A stretch of 5,553 nt of DNA from JBOGWP01 sp050693875 (GCA_050693875.1 JBOGWP010000170.1:1-5553), one strand, 5' to 3'. Numbered from the stretch's first letter, positions 1 to 5,416 are shown. Notes: a model not told the origin generated them from the sequence alone. A program made the numbers and translations.

Positions 1-163
1 GAGCGCGGGCGATCGTAGTGTCCGCGGACATGGACAAGCTCAGCGAGCGGTACGGGGATCTTCTGAGGGGCAGCTACGGCTCTTCAACGACCTCGGCATC
101 GCCACAAACGCAAACCGAGCGGCATGACAACATCTTGTCGATAGGGCTTCCGCAAGCGTCTAG
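1..163 (+). repeat. Left copy of an inverted repeat of about 165 bp (MITE-like)
   Basis: This stretch matches the reverse complement of 4820-4995. By eye there are five mismatches over 163 bases (31, 66, 121, 126, 134), and the right copy carries one extra 13-bp unit. The inner end is CGCAAGCGTCTAG in both copies. The outer end cannot be fixed because the window begins inside or exactly at the repeat. Its length, lack of an intact gene and inverted pairing suggest a non-autonomous mobile element (MITE-like) or the two remnants of one element. It supplies the TAG stop of the neighbouring moeB-like gene (160-162). Confidence 0.9.
18..125 (+). pseudogene. Possible remnant of a mobile-element ORF inside the repeat
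   Basis: From the GTG at 18 one frame reads MSADMDKLSERYGDLLRGSY, which looks like a genuine protein start. After about codon 20 that frame becomes low-complexity and Arg-rich. From around base 80 the adjacent frame reads LFNDLGIATNANRAA and ends in TGA at 124-126, which looks like a genuine C-terminus. A 5' end and a 3' end in different frames, joined near 75-85, is what an internal deletion of a longer gene would leave. The parent is unknown; the N-terminus resembles actinobacterial repeat-associated hypothetical proteins, but only from memory. The right repeat carries the same arrangement. Confidence 0.35.
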
Positions 164-1434
164 GAGCAGGCGCCGTCGCCGGAGTCGGGAGAAGCAAGTG
201 CCGAAGACACTGCCGGCTGCGCCGCAGCGGCCGGCACTCCGGCGGCCGCGGGCTGCGCGGCCCGAGCGGCCATCGTGGCGACCTCTCCCGACACCTTGCC
301 GTTTCCGGTCGCACCGTCGCCGCAGGTCGGGCAGGACGGGTCCCGGCGGAGACGAAGCTGGCCGAAGGTGGTGCCGTGGGCGTCGAAGGTGAGCAGCCTG
401 CCGACAAGCGGCTCGCCGTAGCCGACCACGATCTTCAGCGCCTCGTTCGCCTGCAGCGCTCCGACCACTCCTGGGAGCACGCCCAGGACACCGGCCTCAC
501 TTCAGGTCGGGGCGAGGTGCGCGGGCGGGGCTTCGGGATAGAGGCATCGATAGCACGGGCCGCCCTCCGCCGGCCAGAAGACCGTGGCGAAGCCCTCGAA
601 GCGAAAGATGGATCCGTAGACGTAGGCCTTCCCCTGCCGGACGGCGGTGTCGTTAAGGAGGTACCGGGTGGCGAAGTTGTCGGTGGCGTCGACGACGAGG
701 TCGAAGCCCTCCATGATCCCGTCGACGTTCTCCGGCGTGAGCCGCTCCTCCCAGGTCCGGACGTGGACGTCGGGGTTGAGCGCCTCGATGGTCGCCTTCG
801 CGCTGGCGGCCTTGTTCTCGCCGATTCGCGCGGTGGAATGGATGATCTGGCGCTGCAGGTTGTTCTCCTCGACGCGGTCGAAGTCCACGACGCCGAGCGT
901 CCCTACTCCGGCGGCAGCGAGGTAGTAGAGCGCGGGGGATCCGAGGCCCCCGGCTCCGACGACCAGCACGCGGGCGTCGGCGATCCGGGCCTGACCCTCC
1001 TCGCCGACCTCAGGCAGGATGAAGTGGCGGGAGTAGCGATCGCGCTGCGCCGGGGTCCACTGCCTCGGCGTCACCACGCGGTAGCCGGCCTCTCGCCAAC
1101 CCGAGAACCCTCGCCGCATGTGGCGGACGTTCGTATAGCCGAGGTCCTCGAGGGTGAGTGCGGCCATCGCCGAGCGGTTGCCTCCGGCGCAGTAAGTGAC
1201 GATGGGAGCGTCCCTGTCGGGGAGCTTCTGGTCGACCTGCAGCTCCAGGTAGCCCCTGGGGATGTGCACGGCGCCGGGGAGATGCCCGGCCCTCCATTCG
1301 TCGCCCTCGCGGACGTCGACGAGGGTGAAGGTTTCCCCGTTCGCGAGCATCTGGTGAATGCGCTCGAGGTCGACGCCCTCCGATTTCTCGCGCGCCTGCC
1401 GCACGAGGTCCCGGCCGGTGATCCGCTCACTCAT
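160..1434 (-). CDS. moeB: Rhodanese-ThiF/MoeB fusion, probable selenoprotein (in-frame UGA at codon 311)
   Basis: E1-like adenylyltransferase that would activate the C-terminal glycine of a ubiquitin-like sulfur carrier (MoaD or ThiS type) with ATP, for cytosolic sulfur transfer. Residues about 20-122 are a rhodanese domain with active loop CAGGNRS (Cys82). Residues about 126-372 are the ThiF/MoeB domain: RYSRHFILPEVG near 133, nucleotide loop GAGGLGS (160-166), DFDRVEENNLQRQ, DATDNF, and a zinc site of CYRC (294-297) and CPTC (368-371). Translation meets TGA at codon 311, then continues in the same frame as SEAGVLGVLPGVVGALQANEALK. Relatives have Cys at this place (MOCS3 Cys239, Uba4 Cys225, ThiF Cys184), so APT-U-SEAG points to selenocysteine. 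The order rhodanese-first is opposite to MOCS3/MoeZ. The last 50 or so residues are an Ala-rich tail ending at a TAG inside the repeat, so the native C-terminus may be altered. The start ATG has AGGAG 6 nt upstream. Alternative: a nonsense-mutated pseudogene, considered unlikely. Confidence 0.85.
469..488 (-). promoter_or_regulatory. Candidate bacterial SECIS hairpin of the moeB-like gene
   Basis: Downstream of the UGA the RNA forms a perfect stem CCUGGG (487-482) with CCCAGG (475-470), extended by one U-A pair (488/469). The loop is CGUGCU (481-476). Exactly 20 nt lie between UGA and loop, inside the usual range for bacterial SECIS elements, and a G is the second loop base as the consensus expects. 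The hairpin lies within the coding sequence, as bacterial SECIS elements do. Confidence 0.72.
502..504 (-). other. UGA codon read as selenocysteine (Sec311 of the MoeB-like protein)
   Basis: The minus-strand codon order is GCC CCG ACC TGA AGT GAG GCC GGT. Family members have a Cys just before the (S/A)E(A/G)GVLG segment, so this TGA takes the place of the cysteine that forms the thioester or persulfide/acyl-disulfide intermediate in related enzymes. The frame is unbroken on both sides. Confidence 0.82.
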
Positions 1435-1440
1435 TGGAGG

Positions 1441-1445
1441 CTCCT
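1441..1445 (-). promoter_or_regulatory. Ribosome binding site of the moeB-like gene
   Basis: AGGAG on the minus strand is followed by 6 nt and then the ATG at 1434-1432, which supports this start. Confidence 0.7.
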
Positions 1446-1486
1446 GCTGGCTCGAACCCTTCGAGGTTAGGCTACCCTTACCCGGC

Positions 1487-1494
1487 AGTATACC
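1487..1494. promoter_or_regulatory. Putative overlapping divergent -10 elements
   Basis: The 129-bp gap between the two divergent genes contains the palindrome GTATAC (1488-1493). Read on the minus strand it gives TATACT, five of six matches to TATAAT; on the plus strand it gives TATACC, four of six. It is the only AT-rich hexamer of this kind in a very GC-rich gap. No convincing -35 hexamer is visible on either side. Leaders would be about 45 nt for the moeB-like gene and about 60 nt for the oxidoreductase gene. Two genes sharing one switch region suggests co-regulation. Confidence 0.4.
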
Positions 1495-1563
1495 TCCCGC
1501 TTTTCGAGCCCCCCGCCGGATCCGCGGAGACCGGAGGGCGTCCCACCCGAGGTACCCTGGGAC

Positions 1564-2259
1564 ATGGCGATCCTCACCGCGCCCGACCGCGAGGCAATCC
1601 GGCAGCGCCTCGACGAGGCGCTGGCCGGTGAGGTCTCCGTCACGCTCTTCACCGAGGCGTCCGGCGGCCTCTACGTCCCCGGCAGCCAGCGAGCCTGCGA
1701 GACCTGCGCAGATACCGAGATGCTTCTCGGCGAAGTCGCCGAGCTCGATCAGCGGATCCTGCTCGAGAAGGTCGACGTCGGTTCCAACCCTGCACGCGCG
1801 GCCGCCCAGGACGTGACGATGACCCCGACCATCGTCGTCGCTCCCCCTGGGGAGGAAGGGCGGGCGCGCTTCGTCGGGTTGCCGGCCGGATACGAGTTCG
1901 GCTCGCTCCTCGAGACCATCGTCTCAGCGGCGTCGTCCGACGGGCGGGGCCTGCGGCAGGAGTCGCTCGAGCGCCTTGCCGAGCTCGAGAGCGACCTCGA
2001 GATCAAGACCTTCGTCACCCCCACCTGACCGCATTGCCCCCGCGCCGTCGTGACGTCGCACCGGATGGCGCTCGTGTCGCGGCGCGTCCGCTCCACATCC
2101 ATCGAGGCGCAGGAGTTCCGCGAGCTGTCGCAGCAGTACGCGGTATCGTCGGTTCCGAAGATCGTCGTCAACGATCGCTATCAGCTGACGGGAGCACTTC
2201 CCGAACCGGTGTTCGTGGATGCGCTGGTGGGCGCGGTCGCCGGCGGGGCCGGCAGCTGA
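1564..2259 (+). CDS. Glutaredoxin/thioredoxin-like protein disulfide oxidoreductase, probable selenoprotein (UxxC)
   Basis: Two-thioredoxin-fold protein disulfide oxidoreductase (PDO/glutaredoxin-like family), a cytosolic thiol-disulfide exchange enzyme. Length of 231 residues with the UGA read through is normal for this family. The N-terminal fold (about 1-120) has CETC (45-48) and a following MTPT segment carrying the expected cis-Pro. The C-terminal fold (about 150-231) begins KTFVTPT, then TGA at codon 155, then PHCPRAVV: the active site is U-P-H-C (155-158) where the family has CPxC. It continues QQYAVSSVPKIVVNDR (cis-Pro198) and ends at TGA 2257-2259. Without read-through the product would lose the entire second domain just before its active site. 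The ATG at 1564 has a weak GAGG about 11 nt upstream. It is transcribed divergently from the moeB-like gene. Sec replacing the nucleophilic Cys of a CxxC motif is well known among thioredoxin-fold selenoproteins; its presence here is inferred from sequence. Confidence 0.88.
2026..2028 (+). other. UGA codon read as selenocysteine (Sec155, UPHC active site)
   Basis: Codons read GTC ACC CCC ACC TGA CCG CAT TGC CCC. The TGA occupies the first, nucleophilic position of the CxxC motif of the second thioredoxin fold, and homologous sequence continues in frame. The preceding residues Pro-Thr are the same as before the Sec codon of the moeB-like gene. Confidence 0.87.
2042..2059 (+). promoter_or_regulatory. 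Candidate bacterial SECIS hairpin of the oxidoreductase gene
   Basis: After the UGA the RNA can fold GCG-C-CGU (2042-2048) against ACG-U-CGC (2053-2059), six pairs with one C-U mismatch, closing a CGUG loop (2049-2052). Twenty nt separate UGA and loop, the same as in the moeB-like gene, and the loop starts with the same four bases. A competing longer stem pairs GCGCCGU (2042-2048) with AUGGCGC (2065-2071), plus GUG (2050-2052) with CAC (2059-2061), giving loop ACGUCG 24 nt from the UGA. Either is within the range known for bacterial SECIS elements. Confidence 0.6.
2239..2253 (+). terminator. Hairpin at the end of the oxidoreductase gene, weak terminator candidate
   Basis: GCCGGC (2239-2244) and GCCGGC (2248-2253) form a perfect 6-bp stem with loop GGG, inside the last codons. 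A pyrimidine run with several T's follows only about 20 nt later (2272-2283), so this is not a canonical intrinsic terminator. It may simply reflect Ala/Gly codons. Confidence 0.25.
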
Positions 2260-2365
2260 GGAAATTTGCCCACTTTTCTTCTTCCCCGCGACATCTCGGA
2301 TGGCCGTACCCGCGGGGCGGGTGTCCACGCTGCGAACGGCGCTGGACCGAGCTACCCGGCCAACT

Positions 2366-2370
2366 GGAGG
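2366..2370 (+). promoter_or_regulatory. Ribosome binding site of the secreted-protein gene
   Basis: GGAGG followed by TGAC and then ATG at 2375. It sets this start, which also gives a textbook signal peptide; longer in-frame extensions upstream do not. The rest of the 2260-2374 gap shows no clear promoter; a CCCCGCG...CGCGGGG inverted repeat (2284-2290 and 2311-2317) is the only structure seen. Confidence 0.75.
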
Positions 2371-2374
2371 TGAC

Positions 2375-2848
2375 ATGAGAAGGGTTTCCGCGGCAATCAT
2401 CCTGCTTGCGCTCCTCGCACTCGCGGCGCTTGCCGTCGCATCAGAAGGGGGCACCGATGTCGCCGCCGTCGCCACCGCGGGCCCGCACGACCCGGACCAG
2501 GGGGCAAAGGTTTCCGAAGCGGCCAAGGAGATGAAGTCCGGGCAGTCCCAGAAACCCGAGAATCCCGGCGAGGACGCACGCGAGGCCGCTGAGCAGAAGA
2601 AGGAGACATCCGAGGAGTCCGGCGAGCGCGCGAAGAACCACGGCTTCTACGTCAGCCAGGCAGCCCGGTGCATCGACGTCCACCTCTCCGGCGTGGCGCT
2701 CCCCAGCCCGTGTGAGGGCCGGGCCAAGGGTGAGTACGTCTCGAGCGTGGCTCGCTCGGATCTCGGGAAGCCCTTCGCAACCGAGGGACAGCAGGGTTCC
2801 GCACCCGCTACCCCGGGCGCCAAGGGCAAGGGGCCGCAGGACCGCTGA
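2375..2848 (+). CDS. Small secreted protein of unknown function
   Basis: A 157-residue protein with an N-terminal Sec-type signal peptide: MRR, a hydrophobic Leu/Ala core (about 5-20), and AVA as likely cleavage site near residue 22. The mature part is acidic and Lys/Glu/Gln-rich (about 45-88) and may form a hydrophilic helix or linker. A more ordered block follows around 88-130 with two cysteines (Cys99, Cys113), which could form a disulfide outside the membrane. The C-terminus is Gly/Pro/Lys-rich. I recognise no family. There is no lipobox Cys at the signal-peptide end, so it is not an evident lipoprotein. It follows the oxidoreductase gene on the same strand after 115 bp and converges on the GMC gene with a 30-bp gap. 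The strong RBS and codon bias support a real gene. Confidence 0.75.
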   Translation: MRRVSAAIILLALLALAALAVASEGGTDVAAVATAGPHDPDQGAKVSEAAKEMKSGQSQKPENPGEDAREAAEQKKETSEESGERAKNHGFYVSQAARCIDVHLSGVALPSPCEGRAKGEYVSSVARSDLGKPFATEGQQGSAPATPGAKGKGPQDR

Positions 2849-2878
2849 CCTCGGGCTGCCGCCCCCCGACCACTGCGG

Positions 2879-4816
2879 TCAGGACAGCCGGGCGGCGAGC
2901 TTTCTGGCGTTGAGGTGCGAGAGCGCCTCGATCGAGATCATGGGGTTGACCCCTGGTGCGGTCGGGAACGTCGACCCGTCGCACACCACGAGGCCGCGCA
3001 CATCCCACGTCTCGCCGTCGGGGTTGCAGGCGGAGATGGCGGCCCGCCCGCCCATGCGCGCGGTCCCCATGATGTGGAACGAAGAGAAGTTGTACTGCCC
3101 CGGCCCCCAACCCGCCGCATCGGCTCGGGCGAGCAGGGCCTCGACCCGCTCCCCGCGACAAGGCTCATAGGCGACCCACCGGGCATGGGTGGTGAACACC
3201 GTCGCCGCGCCTGCGGCCTCGAGGATGCGGGCACCCCCCTCGACCCCCGCCCGCATGTGGGCCGTGTCGTAGGGGGAGAGCCGGTACGTGACGATGGGGT
3301 TCCCGGCGCGGTCCACCTTCACCTCACCGGCGTCGCGGTCCCGCACCAGCAGCACGATCACGTCGATGTTCCGGAGCCTGTCCATCAGGTCGCGGTGCTG
3401 CTTCGCCGAGCGCCACGGAGCGAACAGCGCCGCGATGCTGGGGTGGAGCGCAACCGACTCGTACTTGAGCCCGTAGCCGCGGTCGAGGTCGCGATGCTGA
3501 TCCGAATACAGCGCCTGCATCGTGCCCTCCCACGGCCGGACCTCCTCGTCGAAGATCCCGGCGATACCGGTCGCCGGATGCAGCCGCAGGTGCCGGCCGA
3601 TCGCATCGTTTCGAAGCCCCGATCGGCGGAGCAGGGCGGTGGTCTCGATCGCCCCGGCGGCGACCACGACCGCACGGGACCGGACGCGCACCTCGTGGCC
3701 GTCGAGCGTGCGAGCCTCCACGCCTCGTGCCCCGCCACCCGCGACCGTCACCCGCTCGGCCTTGGTGCTTACGAGGATGCGCGCCCCGGCTGCGTGGGCG
3801 TCGGCCAGCCAGGTCTTGACGGTCGACTGCTTCGCCCCGAGCTGACAGCCGAAGCCGCAATAGCCGCACACGGTTCCCTGGTCGCAGCCTCGGACGTTGC
3901 GGGGCATCGTTCCGACGTGCCAGCCGAGAGCCTCCAGCCCCCGGTGGAACACCTGCTCCCGGCGTGAGGGGCGACTCTGCGAGGTGGTGACGCCGAGCCG
4001 GTCGGTGACGGCGTCCAGGCTCTGGGTGAACTCCCGCGACGATAGATCCGGCAGGCCGTATCCTGCCCACTCCTCCCGCACCTGGTCGGGCGTTCGAAAG
4101 GAGGTGCTGAAGTTGACGACGGTGCCTCCTCCGAGACAGGCCCCCGCAAAGAGGATCACGCCCTGGTCGGCCGTCGTGGCCGCGGCCTGCCGGTAGTAGA
4201 GGCGCCCGAGCCCGTCCAGCTCGGAGCCGTCGAAGTCGGCGTCGTCGTAATAGGCGCCCGCCTCGAGCACGACCACGTCGAGGCCGGCTGCGGCCAGGAC
4301 CCCGGCTGCAGCTCCCCCACCGGCCCCCGAACCCACCACGCATACGTCGCAGTCCAGCACGGCATCGGCAGTTACCGTGAGCGGCGTGATCGCCGGTGGC
4401 GGTGGGTTCGCCGGCGCGCCGAGGGGGCCTGGGTACCCCATCGATCCCCAGGCAGGATTGGTCCCATTGGGGGTCGCCACGTACGAGAGGACGAGGGCGG
4501 CCCGTCGAAGGCCTTGGAACGCGGCCCGCCGCCGCCCCAGCCTGCTGTCGCACCATGAGCGCAGCACGCGCTCGCGCTCGGACTGCGAAAGCTCTCCGAA
4601 CTTCCGGGGCCCGGCGCCGCCGAGCGCAGTCAGCGCGCGGCTGTCCCAGACGGCCAGCAGGGCGGCAATCTGCCTCCGCTCGGCGGCCCGCGGGTTCTGC
4701 GCGAGCAGCCGCTCGATGAGAAGGGGGACGCCCAGCTCGCTGGCCGACGCACGACCGTCCCCGCCGGGTGCGAACGTGTCGCATATCGACGCCAGCGCCC
4801 GCTGCTGTCGAGTCAT
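2879..4816 (-). CDS. GMC-family flavoprotein oxidoreductase, long-chain-alcohol-oxidase-like
   Basis: FAD-dependent glucose-methanol-choline oxidoreductase of 645 residues, predicted to oxidise an alcohol to an aldehyde or ketone. Residues about 1-135 are a helical N-terminal extension (QRALASICDTFAPG), as in long-chain fatty alcohol oxidase-like members. The Rossmann FAD site is VVGSGAGGG (161-168) with Glu185 in VVVLEAG for the ribose. GACLGGGTVVNFS (225-237) is the second GMC signature. A cysteine cluster follows, Cys311, Cys317, Cys320 and Cys324 in GCDQGTVCGYCGFGCQLGAK, resembling the CGxCxxGC segment of the alcohol-oxidase branch. The C-terminal active site has His581 (SSFHIMGTARMG) and Asn624 (PGVNPM). 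No signal peptide is seen. The substrate cannot be told. The ATG lies 3 bp from the right repeat and no Shine-Dalgarno is visible, so the original upstream region, perhaps also a few N-terminal codons, may have been replaced. Confidence 0.9.
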   Translation of the reverse strand: MTRQQRALASICDTFAPGGDGRASASELGVPLLIERLLAQNPRAAERRQIAALLAVWDSRALTALGGAGPRKFGELSQSERERVLRSWCDSRLGRRRAAFQGLRRAALVLSYVATPNGTNPAWGSMGYPGPLGAPANPPPPAITPLTVTADAVLDCDVCVVGSGAGGGAAAGVLAAAGLDVVVLEAGAYYDDADFDGSELDGLGRLYYRQAAATTADQGVILFAGACLGGGTVVNFSTSFRTPDQVREEWAGYGLPDLSSREFTQSLDAVTDRLGVTTSQSRPSRREQVFHRGLEALGWHVGTMPRNVRGCDQGTVCGYCGFGCQLGAKQSTVKTWLADAHAAGARILVSTKAERVTVAGGGARGVEARTLDGHEVRVRSRAVVVAAGAIETTALLRRSGLRNDAIGRHLRLHPATGIAGIFDEEVRPWEGTMQALYSDQHRDLDRGYGLKYESVALHPSIAALFAPWRSAKQHRDLMDRLRNIDVIVLLVRDRDAGEVKVDRAGNPIVTYRLSPYDTAHMRAGVEGGARILEAAGAATVFTTHARWVAYEPCRGERVEALLARADAAGWGPGQYNFSSFHIMGTARMGGRAAISACNPDGETWDVRGLVVCDGSTFPTAPGVNPMISIEALSHLNARKLAARLS

Positions 4817-4822
4817 CCGCTA

Positions 4823-4848
4823 GACGCTTGCGGAAGACGCTTGCGGAA
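4823..4848. repeat. 13-bp perfect tandem duplication inside the right repeat
   Basis: GACGCTTGCGGAA occurs at 4823-4835 and again at 4836-4848. The left copy has the unit once, so the duplication arose in the right copy, or one unit was lost from the left, after the two copies separated. Replication slippage is the simplest cause. Confidence 0.9.
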
Positions 4849-4964
4849 GCCCTATCGACAAAATGTTGTTATGCGGCTCGGTTTGCGTTTGTGGCGATGC
4901 CGAGGTCGTTGAAGAGCCGTAGCTGCCCCCCAGAAGATCCCCGTACCGCTCGCTGAGCTTGTCC

Positions 4965-4978
4965 GTGTCCGCGGACAC
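4965..4978. promoter_or_regulatory. 14-bp perfect palindrome GTGTCCGCGGACAC in the repeat
   Basis: A perfect dyad in the right copy; the left copy keeps the inner 12 bp (19-30) but has T at 31. It overlaps the GTG start of the remnant ORF. It could be a protein-binding site or a subterminal recognition site of the parent element. No function is demonstrated. Confidence 0.4.
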
Positions 4979-5156
4979 TACGATCGCCCGCGCTCAGAAC
5001 TCCAGTGCTGCAACGAAGGGGCGTCCGGTTCCGAGCGAAGCCTCGGGACCGGGGTAGCCCAGCTTGAGGTGCCGAAGTTGGCGCGAATGAGTCAGGTTTG
5101 GGGACGAGAGCCCACCGGGGGCGCACCCAAGCTGGGCCCGGCAGGCACCGAGCGAA

Positions 5157-5275
5157 GCGAGGCCCAGCCGGCAATGAACGACGCCGCCGGAGGCACGGCA
5201 CACCGAGCAAAGCGAGGCCCGGCCGGCATTGAACGAAGCGAGGCCCTGCCGGCATTGAACGACGCCGCCGGAGGC
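5157..5275. repeat. Three copies of a 25-bp direct repeat
   Basis: The core GCGAGGCCC-N-GCCGGCA-W-TGAACGA occurs at 5157-5181, 5212-5236 and 5238-5262, with one or two differences. Copies 2 and 3 are tandem with a 26-bp period; copies 1 and 2 are 55 bp apart. The 15-bp GACGCCGCCGGAGGC follows copy 1 (5180-5194) and copy 3 (5261-5275). The spacing is too irregular and the gaps too short for a CRISPR array. It looks like intergenic repeat DNA of a kind often dispersed through high-GC genomes. Confidence 0.8.
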
Positions 5276-5389
5276 GGCCCCATGCTGGCCGACATTGAGG
5301 ACCGCGGCCGGAGGCCGCCCCTCGCCTTTCCAGCCTGTACCGGGGAGCGAAGCGACCCGCTAGCCCGAAGTTACGTCCGCAGAGACGAG

Positions 5390-5416
5390 CGAACCCCCTT
5401 CTGACCAGGGGGTTCG
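5390..5416. terminator. Strong 9-bp hairpin, terminator-like
   Basis: CGAACCCCC (5390-5398) pairs perfectly with GGGGGTTCG (5408-5416) around loop TTCTGACCA. Only a weak T-containing stretch follows on the plus strand (TGGTTT). It lies 30 bp beyond the stop of the partial minus-strand gene, so it may terminate that gene. The missing U-tract on the minus strand lowers confidence. Confidence 0.45.

Larger units (their letters stand above)
4820..4995 (-). repeat. Right copy of the inverted repeat, flanking the GMC start
   Basis: Reverse complement of 1-163 with five substitutions and a 13-bp tandem duplication near the inner end. Its inner end CTAG (4820-4823) is just outside the GMC start codon. 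The right side diverges after 4995 or is simply unmatched because the left copy runs into the window edge. The same truncated reading frames as in the left copy are present on the minus strand, except that the ATG at left position 30-32 is ACG here. Confidence 0.9.

Noticed and set aside
160..510. Frameshift or pseudogene explanation for the split moeB-like gene
   Set aside because: Both halves are in the same frame, so no frameshift is needed. The only lesion is TGA at the catalytic Cys, and the neighbour has the same feature at its own catalytic Cys; two random nonsense mutations doing this is improbable.
376..1470. Long plus-strand open frame of 364 codons opposite the moeB-like gene
   Set aside because: It is antisense to a gene with clear rhodanese and ThiF motifs, and its product is Val/Gly/Arg/Asp-rich with no recognisable domain, typical of GC-rich shadow frames.
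2050..2259. Separate 69-residue gene starting at GTG 2050
   Set aside because: It is the in-frame second half of the oxidoreductase after the Sec codon; a start there would lack the UPHC active site and has no suitable ribosome binding site.
2026..2848. Genetic code in which TGA is always sense
   Set aside because: TGA ends the oxidoreductase gene (2257-2259), the secreted-protein gene (2846-2848) and the GMC gene (2881-2879) at family-appropriate or natural ends, so it works as a stop here.
2915..4784. Long open frames on both strands overlapping the GMC oxidase (2915-3967 plus, 3324-4784 minus)
   Set aside because: Arg/Pro/Gly-rich products without motifs; the GMC frame carries all the family signatures.
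5157..5275. CRISPR array
   Set aside because: Repeats are unevenly spaced (26 and 55 bp periods), the intervals are not spacer-like, and no cas gene is present.
5069..5404. Plus-strand open frame across the repeat patch
   Set aside because: Its peptide repeats because the DNA repeats, another frame on the opposite strand does the same, and there is no ribosome binding site or domain.
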